Position numbers and translations under genes: made by a program | Assembly (NCBI RefSeq): GCF_018860165.1 | Contig: NZ_JAHKNG010000005.1 | Coordinates: 1 to 64,000 of the forward strand | DNA from: Paracoccus marinaquae | GTDB lineage: Bacteria; Pseudomonadota; Alphaproteobacteria; Rhodobacterales; Rhodobacteraceae | Direction of reading: 5' to 3' | Length of the DNA stretch: 64,000 nt | Shown here: positions 33,680 through 41,570 of the stretch, piece after piece | How positions within the stretch are numbered: position 1 is the stretch's first letter | Layout: each line of letters begins with the position of its first letter | Notes under the pieces: model-generated | Databases searched by the model: none | What the model was told of the DNA's origin: nothing | The model's input: the letters and a program-made list of their open reading frames with translations, nothing else

Positions 33680-35374
33680 TCAGTTTTCGGAAGAACCCGG
33701 CAGCCCCGCCAGCCGGGTGCCCTCGAAATAGGCCTCCCAGGAAGGGCCGATGGTCTGTCCCTTGTTGGGGCCCAGATCCGCGGCCGTCAGGGAAGGTGCC
33801 AGTCGCCTGACCTCGGCCACGGTTTCGCGTGCCGCGTCAATGTCGCCGGTCAGGGCTTCGGTCGCCGCCTTGAAGACCAGGACATCGGACATGTCCGGGG
33901 CGCGGTCGAAGGCCCCCAGCGCCTCCTCGAAGCGCTGATCGTGGAACAGGGCGAAACCCAGGGCGCCGATATACCATCCCGGCGGGTCAGGGGTCAGGGA
34001 AAGTGCCTTCTCGATCCAGCCGACGGGTTCGGGGCCGGTGACACCGCGCCAGGCCGCCCCGAATGTGGCATGGGCCAGGATGTCGGCATCGCTCGGCGCG
34101 GCCTCGACCGCCCTTCGCAACAGGTCGGTAGCGCGGTCCTGCTGCTGCTGGCTTGCCAGATAGCTTGAATACCGGATCAGCACATAGGGATCGTTCGGGT
34201 CGGCCTCATAGGCGCGGATCTTGGCCTGACTGGAGGCCTCGTAATATCGCTGCTTTTCCTCCTCGGTCTGCGCGTAATCGCCAAGGTAGAGATAGGTGAT
34301 GTCGAGCGACGCCCATGCCTTGGCGAATTGCGGATCCATGGCAAGCGCCCTTTTCAGGTAGTCTTCGGCCCGCTTCATGCTTTCCGGGGTAAAGAGGTGC
34401 TTTTCGGCGCTGCCAAGCAGGTAGAGTTCATAGGCGTCGATACTGTCGGTCGGTTGCGCCCTGCCGCGTGACAGCGTCTCTTGCGACAGGACACCGGTCC
34501 ATTCCGCGGCGATGATCGAGACGATGCGTTCGTAGATTTCATCCTGCCAGGCAAAGATGTCGCCGACCGAACCATCCCAGCTCCGGGTCCAGACCACCTG
34601 CCCGCGTTCGCTGTCGGTAAGCCGCGCGGTCAGCCGAATCCGGTCGTCCTGGGCCAATATGGTTCCGTCCAGAATCATCCGCATGCCATAGCGATCTGCG
34701 GCCTCCGCGGGCGAGAATGACGGCTTCCCGGCTTCCTCAAGCGATGCCGCCGCGCCGACCCTCAGTTCGCGATGCCGGGCAAATTCGCCCGAAAGTCCGA
34801 CCGCGAGGCCGTTTCCAAGCCGCTGCCACCGCGCATCTCCGGTCATGTCCTGAAACGGCAGCACGACGAGCGACGGAGCGGAGGCAGCCGTCGCAGGAGG
34901 GATACCCGCCATGTCACGGTCTTTCAGGCCCACGGCCAAGAATATCGCGGCGACGACCAGGGCGGCCATCGCGGCCAGACGCATCCGCCATGACCGGCCT
35001 GCGCGCCGAGGTTCTGGCGCCGTCGCTTGGCGGTCGTTCGGGACCAGCCTGTAGCCGCGCTTGGGCACGGTCAACAGGGTGGAGCCGTCCCTGTCTCCGA
35101 TCGCCGATCTGATCTGGCGCACGCATTGCGACAGGTTGTTCTCGGTGACGTGGATGTCGCCCCAGGCGCCGCTCAGCAGGTCATCCTTGCTGACCACCAT
35201 ATTCGGGCGTTCGGCCAGAACGGCCAGAACCCGCCCGGCCTGATCGCCCAGCAGAACCGGGTTGCCCGCCTGATCGAGAAGCTGGCGGGTGTCGCGCAGG
35301 AAACGCACGCGTCCGATCGACAGTTCTTCGGCACCCGAGGCGTCGGTCGTCAGCGTATCGACTTTCATCGACAT
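33680..35374 (-). CDS. CadC/ToxR-like membrane regulator with TolB-like and TPR domains
   Basis: 564 aa. An OmpR/ToxR-type winged helix spans residues 18-112 (DQAGRVLAVLAERPNMVVSKDDLL, ENNLSQCVRQIRSAIG, VPKRGYRL). One membrane helix lies at about 133-150 (LAAMAALVVAAIFLAVGL). A periplasmic-type domain (SLVVLPFQDMTGDARWQRLGNGLAVGLSGEF) of the adenylate-cyclase/FlgO-like kind follows, then TPR helices from about residue 330. There is no receiver domain, so signalling is direct from the outer side. It is monocistronic; target genes are unknown. AGGG seven bases ahead of the ATG supports the start. Confidence 0.82.
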   Translation of the reverse strand: MSMKVDTLTTDASGAEELSIGRVRFLRDTRQLLDQAGNPVLLGDQAGRVLAVLAERPNMVVSKDDLLSGAWGDIHVTENNLSQCVRQIRSAIGDRDGSTLLTVPKRGYRLVPNDRQATAPEPRRAGRSWRMRLAAMAALVVAAIFLAVGLKDRDMAGIPPATAASAPSLVVLPFQDMTGDARWQRLGNGLAVGLSGEFARHRELRVGAAASLEEAGKPSFSPAEAADRYGMRMILDGTILAQDDRIRLTARLTDSERGQVVWTRSWDGSVGDIFAWQDEIYERIVSIIAAEWTGVLSQETLSRGRAQPTDSIDAYELYLLGSAEKHLFTPESMKRAEDYLKRALAMDPQFAKAWASLDITYLYLGDYAQTEEEKQRYYEASSQAKIRAYEADPNDPYVLIRYSSYLASQQQQDRATDLLRRAVEAAPSDADILAHATFGAAWRGVTGPEPVGWIEKALSLTPDPPGWYIGALGFALFHDQRFEEALGAFDRAPDMSDVLVFKAATEALTGDIDAARETVAEVRRLAPSLTAADLGPNKGQTIGPSWEAYFEGTRLAGLPGSSEN

Positions 35375-35673
35375 ATGCTTGCCCTCATCGGTGTGATCGA
35401 TTCTATCACTGCCGACGCGGTTGCGAAAACCGCCCCGCCGCCCATCGAGCGAAGATTCAGAACGATTCAGAAAATTGCACTGCAAATTCAATGCAGAATG
35501 AACGGAAACCTATCGCCAAAAACCTTCGGGCCGAGGCGCCGGAGGCATCGCGTCGCAGGGTGCAGCGCCTGATCGGCAGCGGATTGCACCTTCCCTCGCG
35601 CGGCAAGGGAACGAAACAAGGCAAGTCCAGCAGGGCGGCGGCTGGCTTCCGCAGTGGGCGCCGTTCGGCGCGA

Positions 35674-36423
35674 TCAGCCCTCGCCCGAAAGCCCCTCGCG
35701 GATTTCCTTGACCGTCGCAGTCAGGCCGGCGGCCGGCACGCCGCGCAGCAGTTCCTCGCCAATCACGAAACTCGGTGTGCCGGCGATGCCCATGCGTTCG
35801 GCAAGCTGGCGGTTCTCGCGCAGGATGGCACTGACGGATTCGGTGTTCATCGTATTGACGACCTCGTCGGCATCGACGCCGATCGTGCCGGCGATCTTCG
35901 TCAGCGCCTCGATCGTGGCCGGGCCGCGCAGGGTGATCAACTCGCCATGGGCTTTTGCATAGGCCTCGTCCCCGCCGATTTCCTTGACGGCAATGGCGAA
36001 GCGGGCCGAGTTTTCGCTGTCTTCACCGAGGATAGGAAATTCCTTCAGGATCAGGCGGATATTTCCGTCATCCTCGAGAATGCTGTAGATTTCGTCGTCG
36101 AAGCGGCGGCAGACGCCGCAACGATAGTCGATGAACTCGACCATGGTCAGGTCGCCGTCCGGGTTGCCGCCGACCCAGCTGTAGCCATCCTCGAAGATCG
36201 CTGCGCGATTGGCGGCGACCAGTTCCAGATCGGATTTCGCGGCCTCGACGGCGCGGCGTTCTTCCAGCACGTTGATCGATTCGATCAACACCTCGGGATT
36301 GGCCATCAGGTATTCGCGCACGGCCTCGCCGAAGGCGGCCTTTTCCTTGTCCGTCATGGCCGAGATGTCGAAGGCAAGGACAGGTGTCGCGGTCAGAAGC
36401 AGCGCGGCGATCAGGCGTTTCAT
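35674..36423 (-). CDS. DsbA-family periplasmic thiol oxidoreductase (Com1-like)
   Basis: 249 aa. Signal peptide (KRLIAALLLTATPVLA), a helical N-terminal extension of about 70 residues (Com1/ScsC-like oligomerisation segment), then the thioredoxin fold with Cys102-Gly-Val-Cys105 and cis-Pro TPSF. CGVC rather than CPHC suggests isomerase or a specialised oxidase. ATG at 36423 is set by the signal peptide. It is divergent from the aminotransferase gene and has no dsbB or dsbD next to it. Confidence 0.87.
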   Translation of the reverse strand: MKRLIAALLLTATPVLAFDISAMTDKEKAAFGEAVREYLMANPEVLIESINVLEERRAVEAAKSDLELVAANRAAIFEDGYSWVGGNPDGDLTMVEFIDYRCGVCRRFDDEIYSILEDDGNIRLILKEFPILGEDSENSARFAIAVKEIGGDEAYAKAHGELITLRGPATIEALTKIAGTIGVDADEVVNTMNTESVSAILRENRQLAERMGIAGTPSFVIGEELLRGVPAAGLTATVKEIREGLSGEG

Positions 36424-36578
36424 CGAAATCCTCGTGCATGGGTCGGCCCGCAGCTTGGCCCGGCCGGGCGTTCTTGGCAAGAAAGCCTGCAACACGGCTG
36501 CGTGAAAGCCGCAAAAGGCTAGAGTCCGGCGGGGCCGCGCGATAAGACGGGAAAAAACGACCAGACGAGGCCCGAGCC

Positions 36579-37715
36579 ATGCGACAATCCGCCCGCGGAC
36601 AGGTTGATCCGTTCATCGTCATGGATGTGATGGAGGCGGCGGCCCGTGCCGAGGCCGAAGGCCGCCACATCATCCATATGGAGGTGGGCCAGCCCGGCAC
36701 GCCCGCACCCGCGGGCGCCCGTGAGGCGCTGGCAAGGTCGCTGTCGCAGCCTCTGGGATACACCGTCGCCCTGGGGCTGCTGCGGCTGCGGCAGGGGATC
36801 GCCGGGCTTTACCGGCGCTGGTACGGGGTCGATCTGGATCCGGCGCGCGTGGTGGTCACGCCGGGCAGCAGCGGCGCCTTCATCCTGGCCTTCTCGGCGC
36901 TGTTCGATGCCGGCGACCGGGTGGCCATGGGCTATCCGGGCTATCCCAGCTACCGTCAGATCCTGCGGGCGATGTCGCTTGAGCCGGTCGGGATTCCGAC
37001 CCGGCCCGAAGATCGCTATCAGCCGCGCCCCGAGGCGCTGCCGGATGACGCGCAGGGGCTGATCCTGGCCTCGCCGGGCAACCCGTCGGGGACGGTGCTG
37101 CGGCTGGACGAGTTGCGGGCATTGAACGAAGCCGCCCGGGACAAGGGCATGGCGGTGATCTCGGACGAGATCTATCACGGCCTTTCCTATGGCGACCGGT
37201 GCCATTCCGCGCTTGAAGTGACGGATGATGTTTTCGTCATAAACTCTTTCAGCAAATACTTTTCCATGACCGGCTGGCGGGTTGGCTGGATGGTGGTGCC
37301 CGAGACACATCTGCGCACGGTCGAGCGTCTGGCGCAGAACATGTTCATCTGCCCGCCCCATGCCAGTCAGGTGGCCGCGCTGGCGGCGCTGGACTGCATC
37401 GACGAGGCCGAGGCAAATCTGGCCGTCTATGCCCGGAACCGGCAATTGATGCTGGAGGGGCTGCCAAAGGCGGGCTTCACCCGGATCGCCCCGCCCGAAG
37501 GGGCCTTCTACATCTATGCCGATGTTTCGGATCTGACCGGGGATTCGTTGGCCTTTGCCGAGGAGATTCTGGCGAAGGCCGGGGTCGCGGTGACGCCGGG
37601 GCTGGATTTCGACCCCGAGCGGGGGGCACGGACCTTGCGGTTCAGCTATGCCCGCGCGACCGCCGATATCGCCGAGGGGCTGCGGCGGCTGGCGGAGTTC
37701 ATGGCGGCGCGATGA
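36579..37715 (+). CDS. PLP-dependent class I/II aminotransferase
   Basis: 378 aa. Fold-type I: substrate strand HMEVGQPGTPAP, SSGAFILAFSALFDAGDRVAMGYPGYPSYR, NPSGTVL, the aspartate/tyrosine pair SDEIYHGLSYG, and the PLP lysine NSFSKYFSMTGWRVGW. It probably acts on a 2-oxo acid of the aspartate/aromatic group; the specific pair is not decidable. The amidase gene starts inside its last codon (ATGA overlap), so the two are cotranscribed. Confidence 0.9.
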   Translation: MRQSARGQVDPFIVMDVMEAAARAEAEGRHIIHMEVGQPGTPAPAGAREALARSLSQPLGYTVALGLLRLRQGIAGLYRRWYGVDLDPARVVVTPGSSGAFILAFSALFDAGDRVAMGYPGYPSYRQILRAMSLEPVGIPTRPEDRYQPRPEALPDDAQGLILASPGNPSGTVLRLDELRALNEAARDKGMAVISDEIYHGLSYGDRCHSALEVTDDVFVINSFSKYFSMTGWRVGWMVVPETHLRTVERLAQNMFICPPHASQVAALAALDCIDEAEANLAVYARNRQLMLEGLPKAGFTRIAPPEGAFYIYADVSDLTGDSLAFAEEILAKAGVAVTPGLDFDPERGARTLRFSYARATADIAEGLRRLAEFMAAR

Positions 37716-38914
37716 GGTGGCTGGCGCTGATCCTTGCGCTTTGCCTGACGGTGTCGGCCGCGCCGGCGCAGGAGGTGGCGCGGCTTGAGCCGGGGTCCTC
37801 GTCGCTGACCAGGACCGGGCGCGGCTGGTGGGGGCCGCCGCCGCTGGAACTGCAACTGACGCTGAGCCGCCCGGTGGCCTATCGCGCCTATCTGGTGGCC
37901 GATCCGATCCGGCTGGTCGTCGATCTGAAGGGGGCCGACCTGTCCGGCACCCGGCCCGAGGACCTGCCCGGCGCCGATCTGGTGCCCGCGATCCGCTGGG
38001 GGCGGTTCCAGCGCGGCTGGTCGCGGATCGTGGTCGAACTGCCGGGCCCCTATCGCGTGGCCAGCGCCGGGCAGCGCACCGGCGATCCGCAATCGCGGAT
38101 CACCGTGGCCCTGCGGCCCGTCGGAACCGCCGATTTCTATCCCCGTCCCAGTGCGGCGACGGCCCTGCGCGATCTGCCGAGCCCGGTCCAGTTTCCCGAA
38201 TCCGGGTCGCGCGAGGGATTGGTGGTGGCGCTGGACCCGGGCCATGGCGGCTTTGATCCGGGCGCGCAGTCGGACGGGCAGACCGAGGCCGATCTGGTCC
38301 TGACCTTCGCGCAGGAATTGCGCACGGCGCTGGAGGCGCGGGGCGTCAGCGTCGTCATGACCCGCGATGATGACAGTTTCGTCCGGCTGGAGGATCGCAT
38401 GACCCTGGCGCGCGAGGCCGGGGCACAACTGTTCCTGTCCCTGCATGCCGACGCATTGCCCACGGGGCAGGCTGCGGGGGCAACGATCTATCTGTGGGAT
38501 CCGGATTCGGACGGCCGGGCGGCGCAGCAACTGGCGCTGCGGCATGACCGCGACGATCTGCTGGCCGGCATCGATCTGGCGGGCGAGGACGATGCCCTGG
38601 CCGCAGCCCTGATGGATTTCGTCCGCACCGACACCCAGCCGAGATCCGAGAATTTCGCCCGCTTCCTGACCTCGCGCATGGCGCTGATGGGGATCGGGCT
38701 GCATGGGCGGCCGGTGCAGGACGCGGCGTTCTCGGTGCTGAAGTCCCCCGACATGCCCTCTGCCCTGCTGGAACTGGGCTTCATCTCGGACGATCAGGAC
38801 CGGGCCAATCTGGGTGATCCGCTGTGGCGCGCAAGGATGGTGCAGGTGCTGGTCGAATCGGTCACCGGCTGGGCGCGGGACGAGGCCGTGCGGGCGACGA
38901 TGCTGCGGCGCTGA
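37712..38914 (+). CDS. amiC: N-acetylmuramoyl-L-alanine amidase (AmiC-type)
   Basis: 400 aa with signal peptide (LALILALCLTVSAAPA), an AMIN-like peptidoglycan-targeting domain at residues about 30-140, then an amidase_3 catalytic domain from about 170: VALDPGHGGFDPGA (zinc His), TEADLVLTFAQ (zinc Glu), LSLHADALP (zinc His) and LLELGFISD (catalytic Glu). It cleaves the amide between MurNAc and the stem peptide during daughter-cell separation. The next gene downstream, after a 93-bp gap with its own promoter, is PBP1A. Confidence 0.92.
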   Translation: MRWLALILALCLTVSAAPAQEVARLEPGSSSLTRTGRGWWGPPPLELQLTLSRPVAYRAYLVADPIRLVVDLKGADLSGTRPEDLPGADLVPAIRWGRFQRGWSRIVVELPGPYRVASAGQRTGDPQSRITVALRPVGTADFYPRPSAATALRDLPSPVQFPESGSREGLVVALDPGHGGFDPGAQSDGQTEADLVLTFAQELRTALEARGVSVVMTRDDDSFVRLEDRMTLAREAGAQLFLSLHADALPTGQAAGATIYLWDPDSDGRAAQQLALRHDRDDLLAGIDLAGEDDALAAALMDFVRTDTQPRSENFARFLTSRMALMGIGLHGRPVQDAAFSVLKSPDMPSALLELGFISDDQDRANLGDPLWRARMVQVLVESVTGWARDEAVRATMLRR

Positions 38915-38949
38915 GCCGCCACACAGGCCCGTGATCGGCCAGTGTTGTT

Positions 38950-38978
38950 TTGACCCTCGTTCGGGCCGCGTTTATAGA
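38950..38978 (+). promoter_or_regulatory. Sigma-70-like promoter of the PBP1A gene
   Basis: -35 TTGACC (38950-38955), 17-bp spacer, -10 TATAGA (38973-38978). Transcription would start near 38985, which argues against the ATG at 38987 as translation start. Confidence 0.65.
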
Positions 38979-39007
38979 CGAAGCAGATGATTGAAAGGCG
39001 TTCGGAC

Positions 39008-41557
39008 GTGCTGCGCAGCATCCTGTCATTTTTCGGTTCGATCTTTTCCTGGATCGTGACGGCGGCGTTCTTTGCGGCGCTGACGCTGGGCGGCATCTTC
39101 TGGGTCTATTCGCGCGATCTGCCCAGCCACGAGACGCTGGCCCAGTATTCGCCCAAGACCATCAGCCGCATCTATTCCGGCGAGGGCATGCTGATCGACG
39201 AATTCGCCGAGGAGCGCCGCATCTTCGTGCCCAGCGAAGAGATCCCCGATCTGGTGAAGGAGGCCTTCATCAGCGCCGAGGACAAGAACTTCTTCATCCA
39301 TCCGGGCTATGACGTTCGCGGCATCATCGGTGCGGCCTATCAGGCGGTGCAGACCGGCGGCTCGACCGTGCGCGGGGCCTCGACCATCACCCAGCAGGTG
39401 ATGAAGAACTTCCTGCTGTCCAGCGACCGCAGCGTCGAGCGCAAGGTGAAGGAACTGATCCTCGCCTCGCGGCTGGAACGCACGCTGAGCAAGGAGCAGA
39501 TCCTTGAACTTTACCTGAACGAGATTTTCCTCGGTCAGAACAGCTTTGGGGTCGCGGCCGCGGCGCAGGTCTATTTCAACAAGTCGCTGGCGGAACTGGC
39601 CCCGCACGAGGCGGCGATGCTGGCCGCCATGCCGCAGGCGCCCGGCCGCTATCACCCGGTCCGCGCCAAGGAACGGGTGACCGAGCGGCGCAACTATGTG
39701 CTGCGCGAGATGTGGCAGAACGGCTATATCGATCAGGCCACCTACGAGGCGGAAGCCAGGCTGCCGCTGAAATCGGTACAGAACGGCGACTATCCCTCGG
39801 CCGGCAGCCAGATGCCGCCGCGCGACTATTTCACCGACGAGATCCGGCGCCAGCTGAGCCGCGAATTCGGGCAGGAGGAGTTTTTCGGCGGCGGGCTGAC
39901 CATCCGCGCCACGGTCGAGCCGAAACTGCAATCGGCGGCGGCGGACGCGCTGCGCGAGGCGCTGGAAAGCTATGACCGGGGCCGTGGCGTCTGGCGCGGC
40001 ACCGGCGAGACCATCGCGCCCGAGCAGCTGGGCAACGAGGCCGGCTGGCGCGGGGCGCTGTTCGAGGCCGAGGTGCCGCGCGACATTCCCGGCTGGTATC
40101 CGGCGGTGGTGCTGGAACTCGGCCAGTCGGATGCGCGCATCGGCATCGAGGGCATCGAGGAGGATGCCGACGGCCACTGGATCCCGGCCCGGGACGTGCA
40201 ATGGGCGCGCAAGCTGAACCGCGAGACTCGGCGGCTGGAGGCCAAGGCGCAGGTCGCGGGCGATCTGGTCTCGGTCGGCGATGTGGTGCTGGTGCGGGCC
40301 ATGACCAGCGACGGCGACGGCAGCTTCGTCCGCTGGACCCTGCGGCAGGTGCCCGAGGTGCAGGGCGGCTTCATGGCCATGGATGTCAATACCGGCCGGG
40401 TCATGGCGATGCAGGGTGGCTTCAGCTATCAGTCCTCGGTCTTCAACCGGGCCACGCAGGCGCAGCGGCAGCCGGGTTCCAGCTTCAAGCCCTTCGTCTA
40501 TGCCGCCGCGCTGGACAACAACTATACCCCGGCCACCATCGTCGTGGACGAGGCGATCCGCATCAACACACCCTACGGCATGTGGGAGCCGAAGAACGCC
40601 AGCGGGCGCACCTATGGCCCCTCGCCGCTGCGCACCGGGATCGAGCAGTCGCGCAACCTGATGACGATCCGCGTGGCCCAGGATATCGGCATGGAGCGGG
40701 TGGCCGAATATGCCGAGAAATTCGGCGTCTATGACGACCTGAAGCCGTTTCTGGCCAATGCCCTCGGGGCGCAGGAAACCACGCTGTTCAAGATGGTCGC
40801 GGCCTATGCGATGTTCGCCAATGGCGGCGAGCGGGTGGAACCGACGCTGGTCGACCGGGTGCAGGACCGCCGCGGCCGCACCGTCTATCGCCATGACAAG
40901 CGGGTCTGCGAGACCTGCGGCATGCAGGCGCTGCCGGCGGGGCAGGGACCGGTGATCGCCAGCAACCGCGAGCGGGTGATGGATGCCGTCACCGCCTATC
41001 AGCTGACCTCGATGCTGGAGGGCGTGGTCCAGCGCGGCTCGGGCAAGGGGGTCAGTCTGCCGGTGCCGGTCGCCGGCAAGACCGGCACCACCAATGACGC
41101 CAAGGATGTCTGGTTCATCGGGTTTACCAGCAATATCGTCGCCGGCTGCTATCTGGGTTACGACCAGCCGCGCACGCTGGGCAGCAACGCCTATGGCGGG
41201 ACGCTGTGCGTGCCGGTCTTCAACGCCTTCATGCGCGAGGCGGTGCGCGAATATGGCGGCAGCGCCTTCGCGGTGCCGCCGGGCGGGCACTGGGTGAAGA
41301 TCGACCGCTTTACCGGCCAGCGGCTGCCCGACGGCGCGTCGGGGGACAATGTCGTGGCCGAATATTTCCGCGACGGCAGCGATCCCGACTGGATGTCGCC
41401 GGTCATCATCTCGGGCTTCGGCGACGAGAAGGTGATCCTGCCATGGGAGGCCGGCGGCGGGGCGGGGGCGACCTCGATCACCACCTCGACCGGCCGCAAG
41501 AAGGTGATCCCGAAAAAGACCGATTTCGGCACCATGTCCTCGGGCGGGCTCTACTGA
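39008..41557 (+). CDS. mrcA: Class A penicillin-binding protein 1A
   Basis: 849 aa from GTG 39008, which has GAAAGG nine bases upstream. The ATG at 38987 would sit at the transcription start of the promoter and lacks a ribosome site. One N-terminal membrane anchor (FFGSIFSWIVTAAFFAALTLGGIF), then a GT51 transglycosylase (EDKNFFIHPGYDVRG, RGASTITQQVMKN), then a transpeptidase: S-x-x-K in PGSSFKPF, SRN, and GKTGTT. It polymerises and crosslinks peptidoglycan. It functions with the amidase just upstream in wall turnover. Confidence 0.94.
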   Translation: MLRSILSFFGSIFSWIVTAAFFAALTLGGIFWVYSRDLPSHETLAQYSPKTISRIYSGEGMLIDEFAEERRIFVPSEEIPDLVKEAFISAEDKNFFIHPGYDVRGIIGAAYQAVQTGGSTVRGASTITQQVMKNFLLSSDRSVERKVKELILASRLERTLSKEQILELYLNEIFLGQNSFGVAAAAQVYFNKSLAELAPHEAAMLAAMPQAPGRYHPVRAKERVTERRNYVLREMWQNGYIDQATYEAEARLPLKSVQNGDYPSAGSQMPPRDYFTDEIRRQLSREFGQEEFFGGGLTIRATVEPKLQSAAADALREALESYDRGRGVWRGTGETIAPEQLGNEAGWRGALFEAEVPRDIPGWYPAVVLELGQSDARIGIEGIEEDADGHWIPARDVQWARKLNRETRRLEAKAQVAGDLVSVGDVVLVRAMTSDGDGSFVRWTLRQVPEVQGGFMAMDVNTGRVMAMQGGFSYQSSVFNRATQAQRQPGSSFKPFVYAAALDNNYTPATIVVDEAIRINTPYGMWEPKNASGRTYGPSPLRTGIEQSRNLMTIRVAQDIGMERVAEYAEKFGVYDDLKPFLANALGAQETTLFKMVAAYAMFANGGERVEPTLVDRVQDRRGRTVYRHDKRVCETCGMQALPAGQGPVIASNRERVMDAVTAYQLTSMLEGVVQRGSGKGVSLPVPVAGKTGTTNDAKDVWFIGFTSNIVAGCYLGYDQPRTLGSNAYGGTLCVPVFNAFMREAVREYGGSAFAVPPGGHWVKIDRFTGQRLPDGASGDNVVAEYFRDGSDPDWMSPVIISGFGDEKVILPWEAGGGAGATSITTSTGRKKVIPKKTDFGTMSSGGLY

Positions 41558-41570
41558 GCCGATCGCCGGA

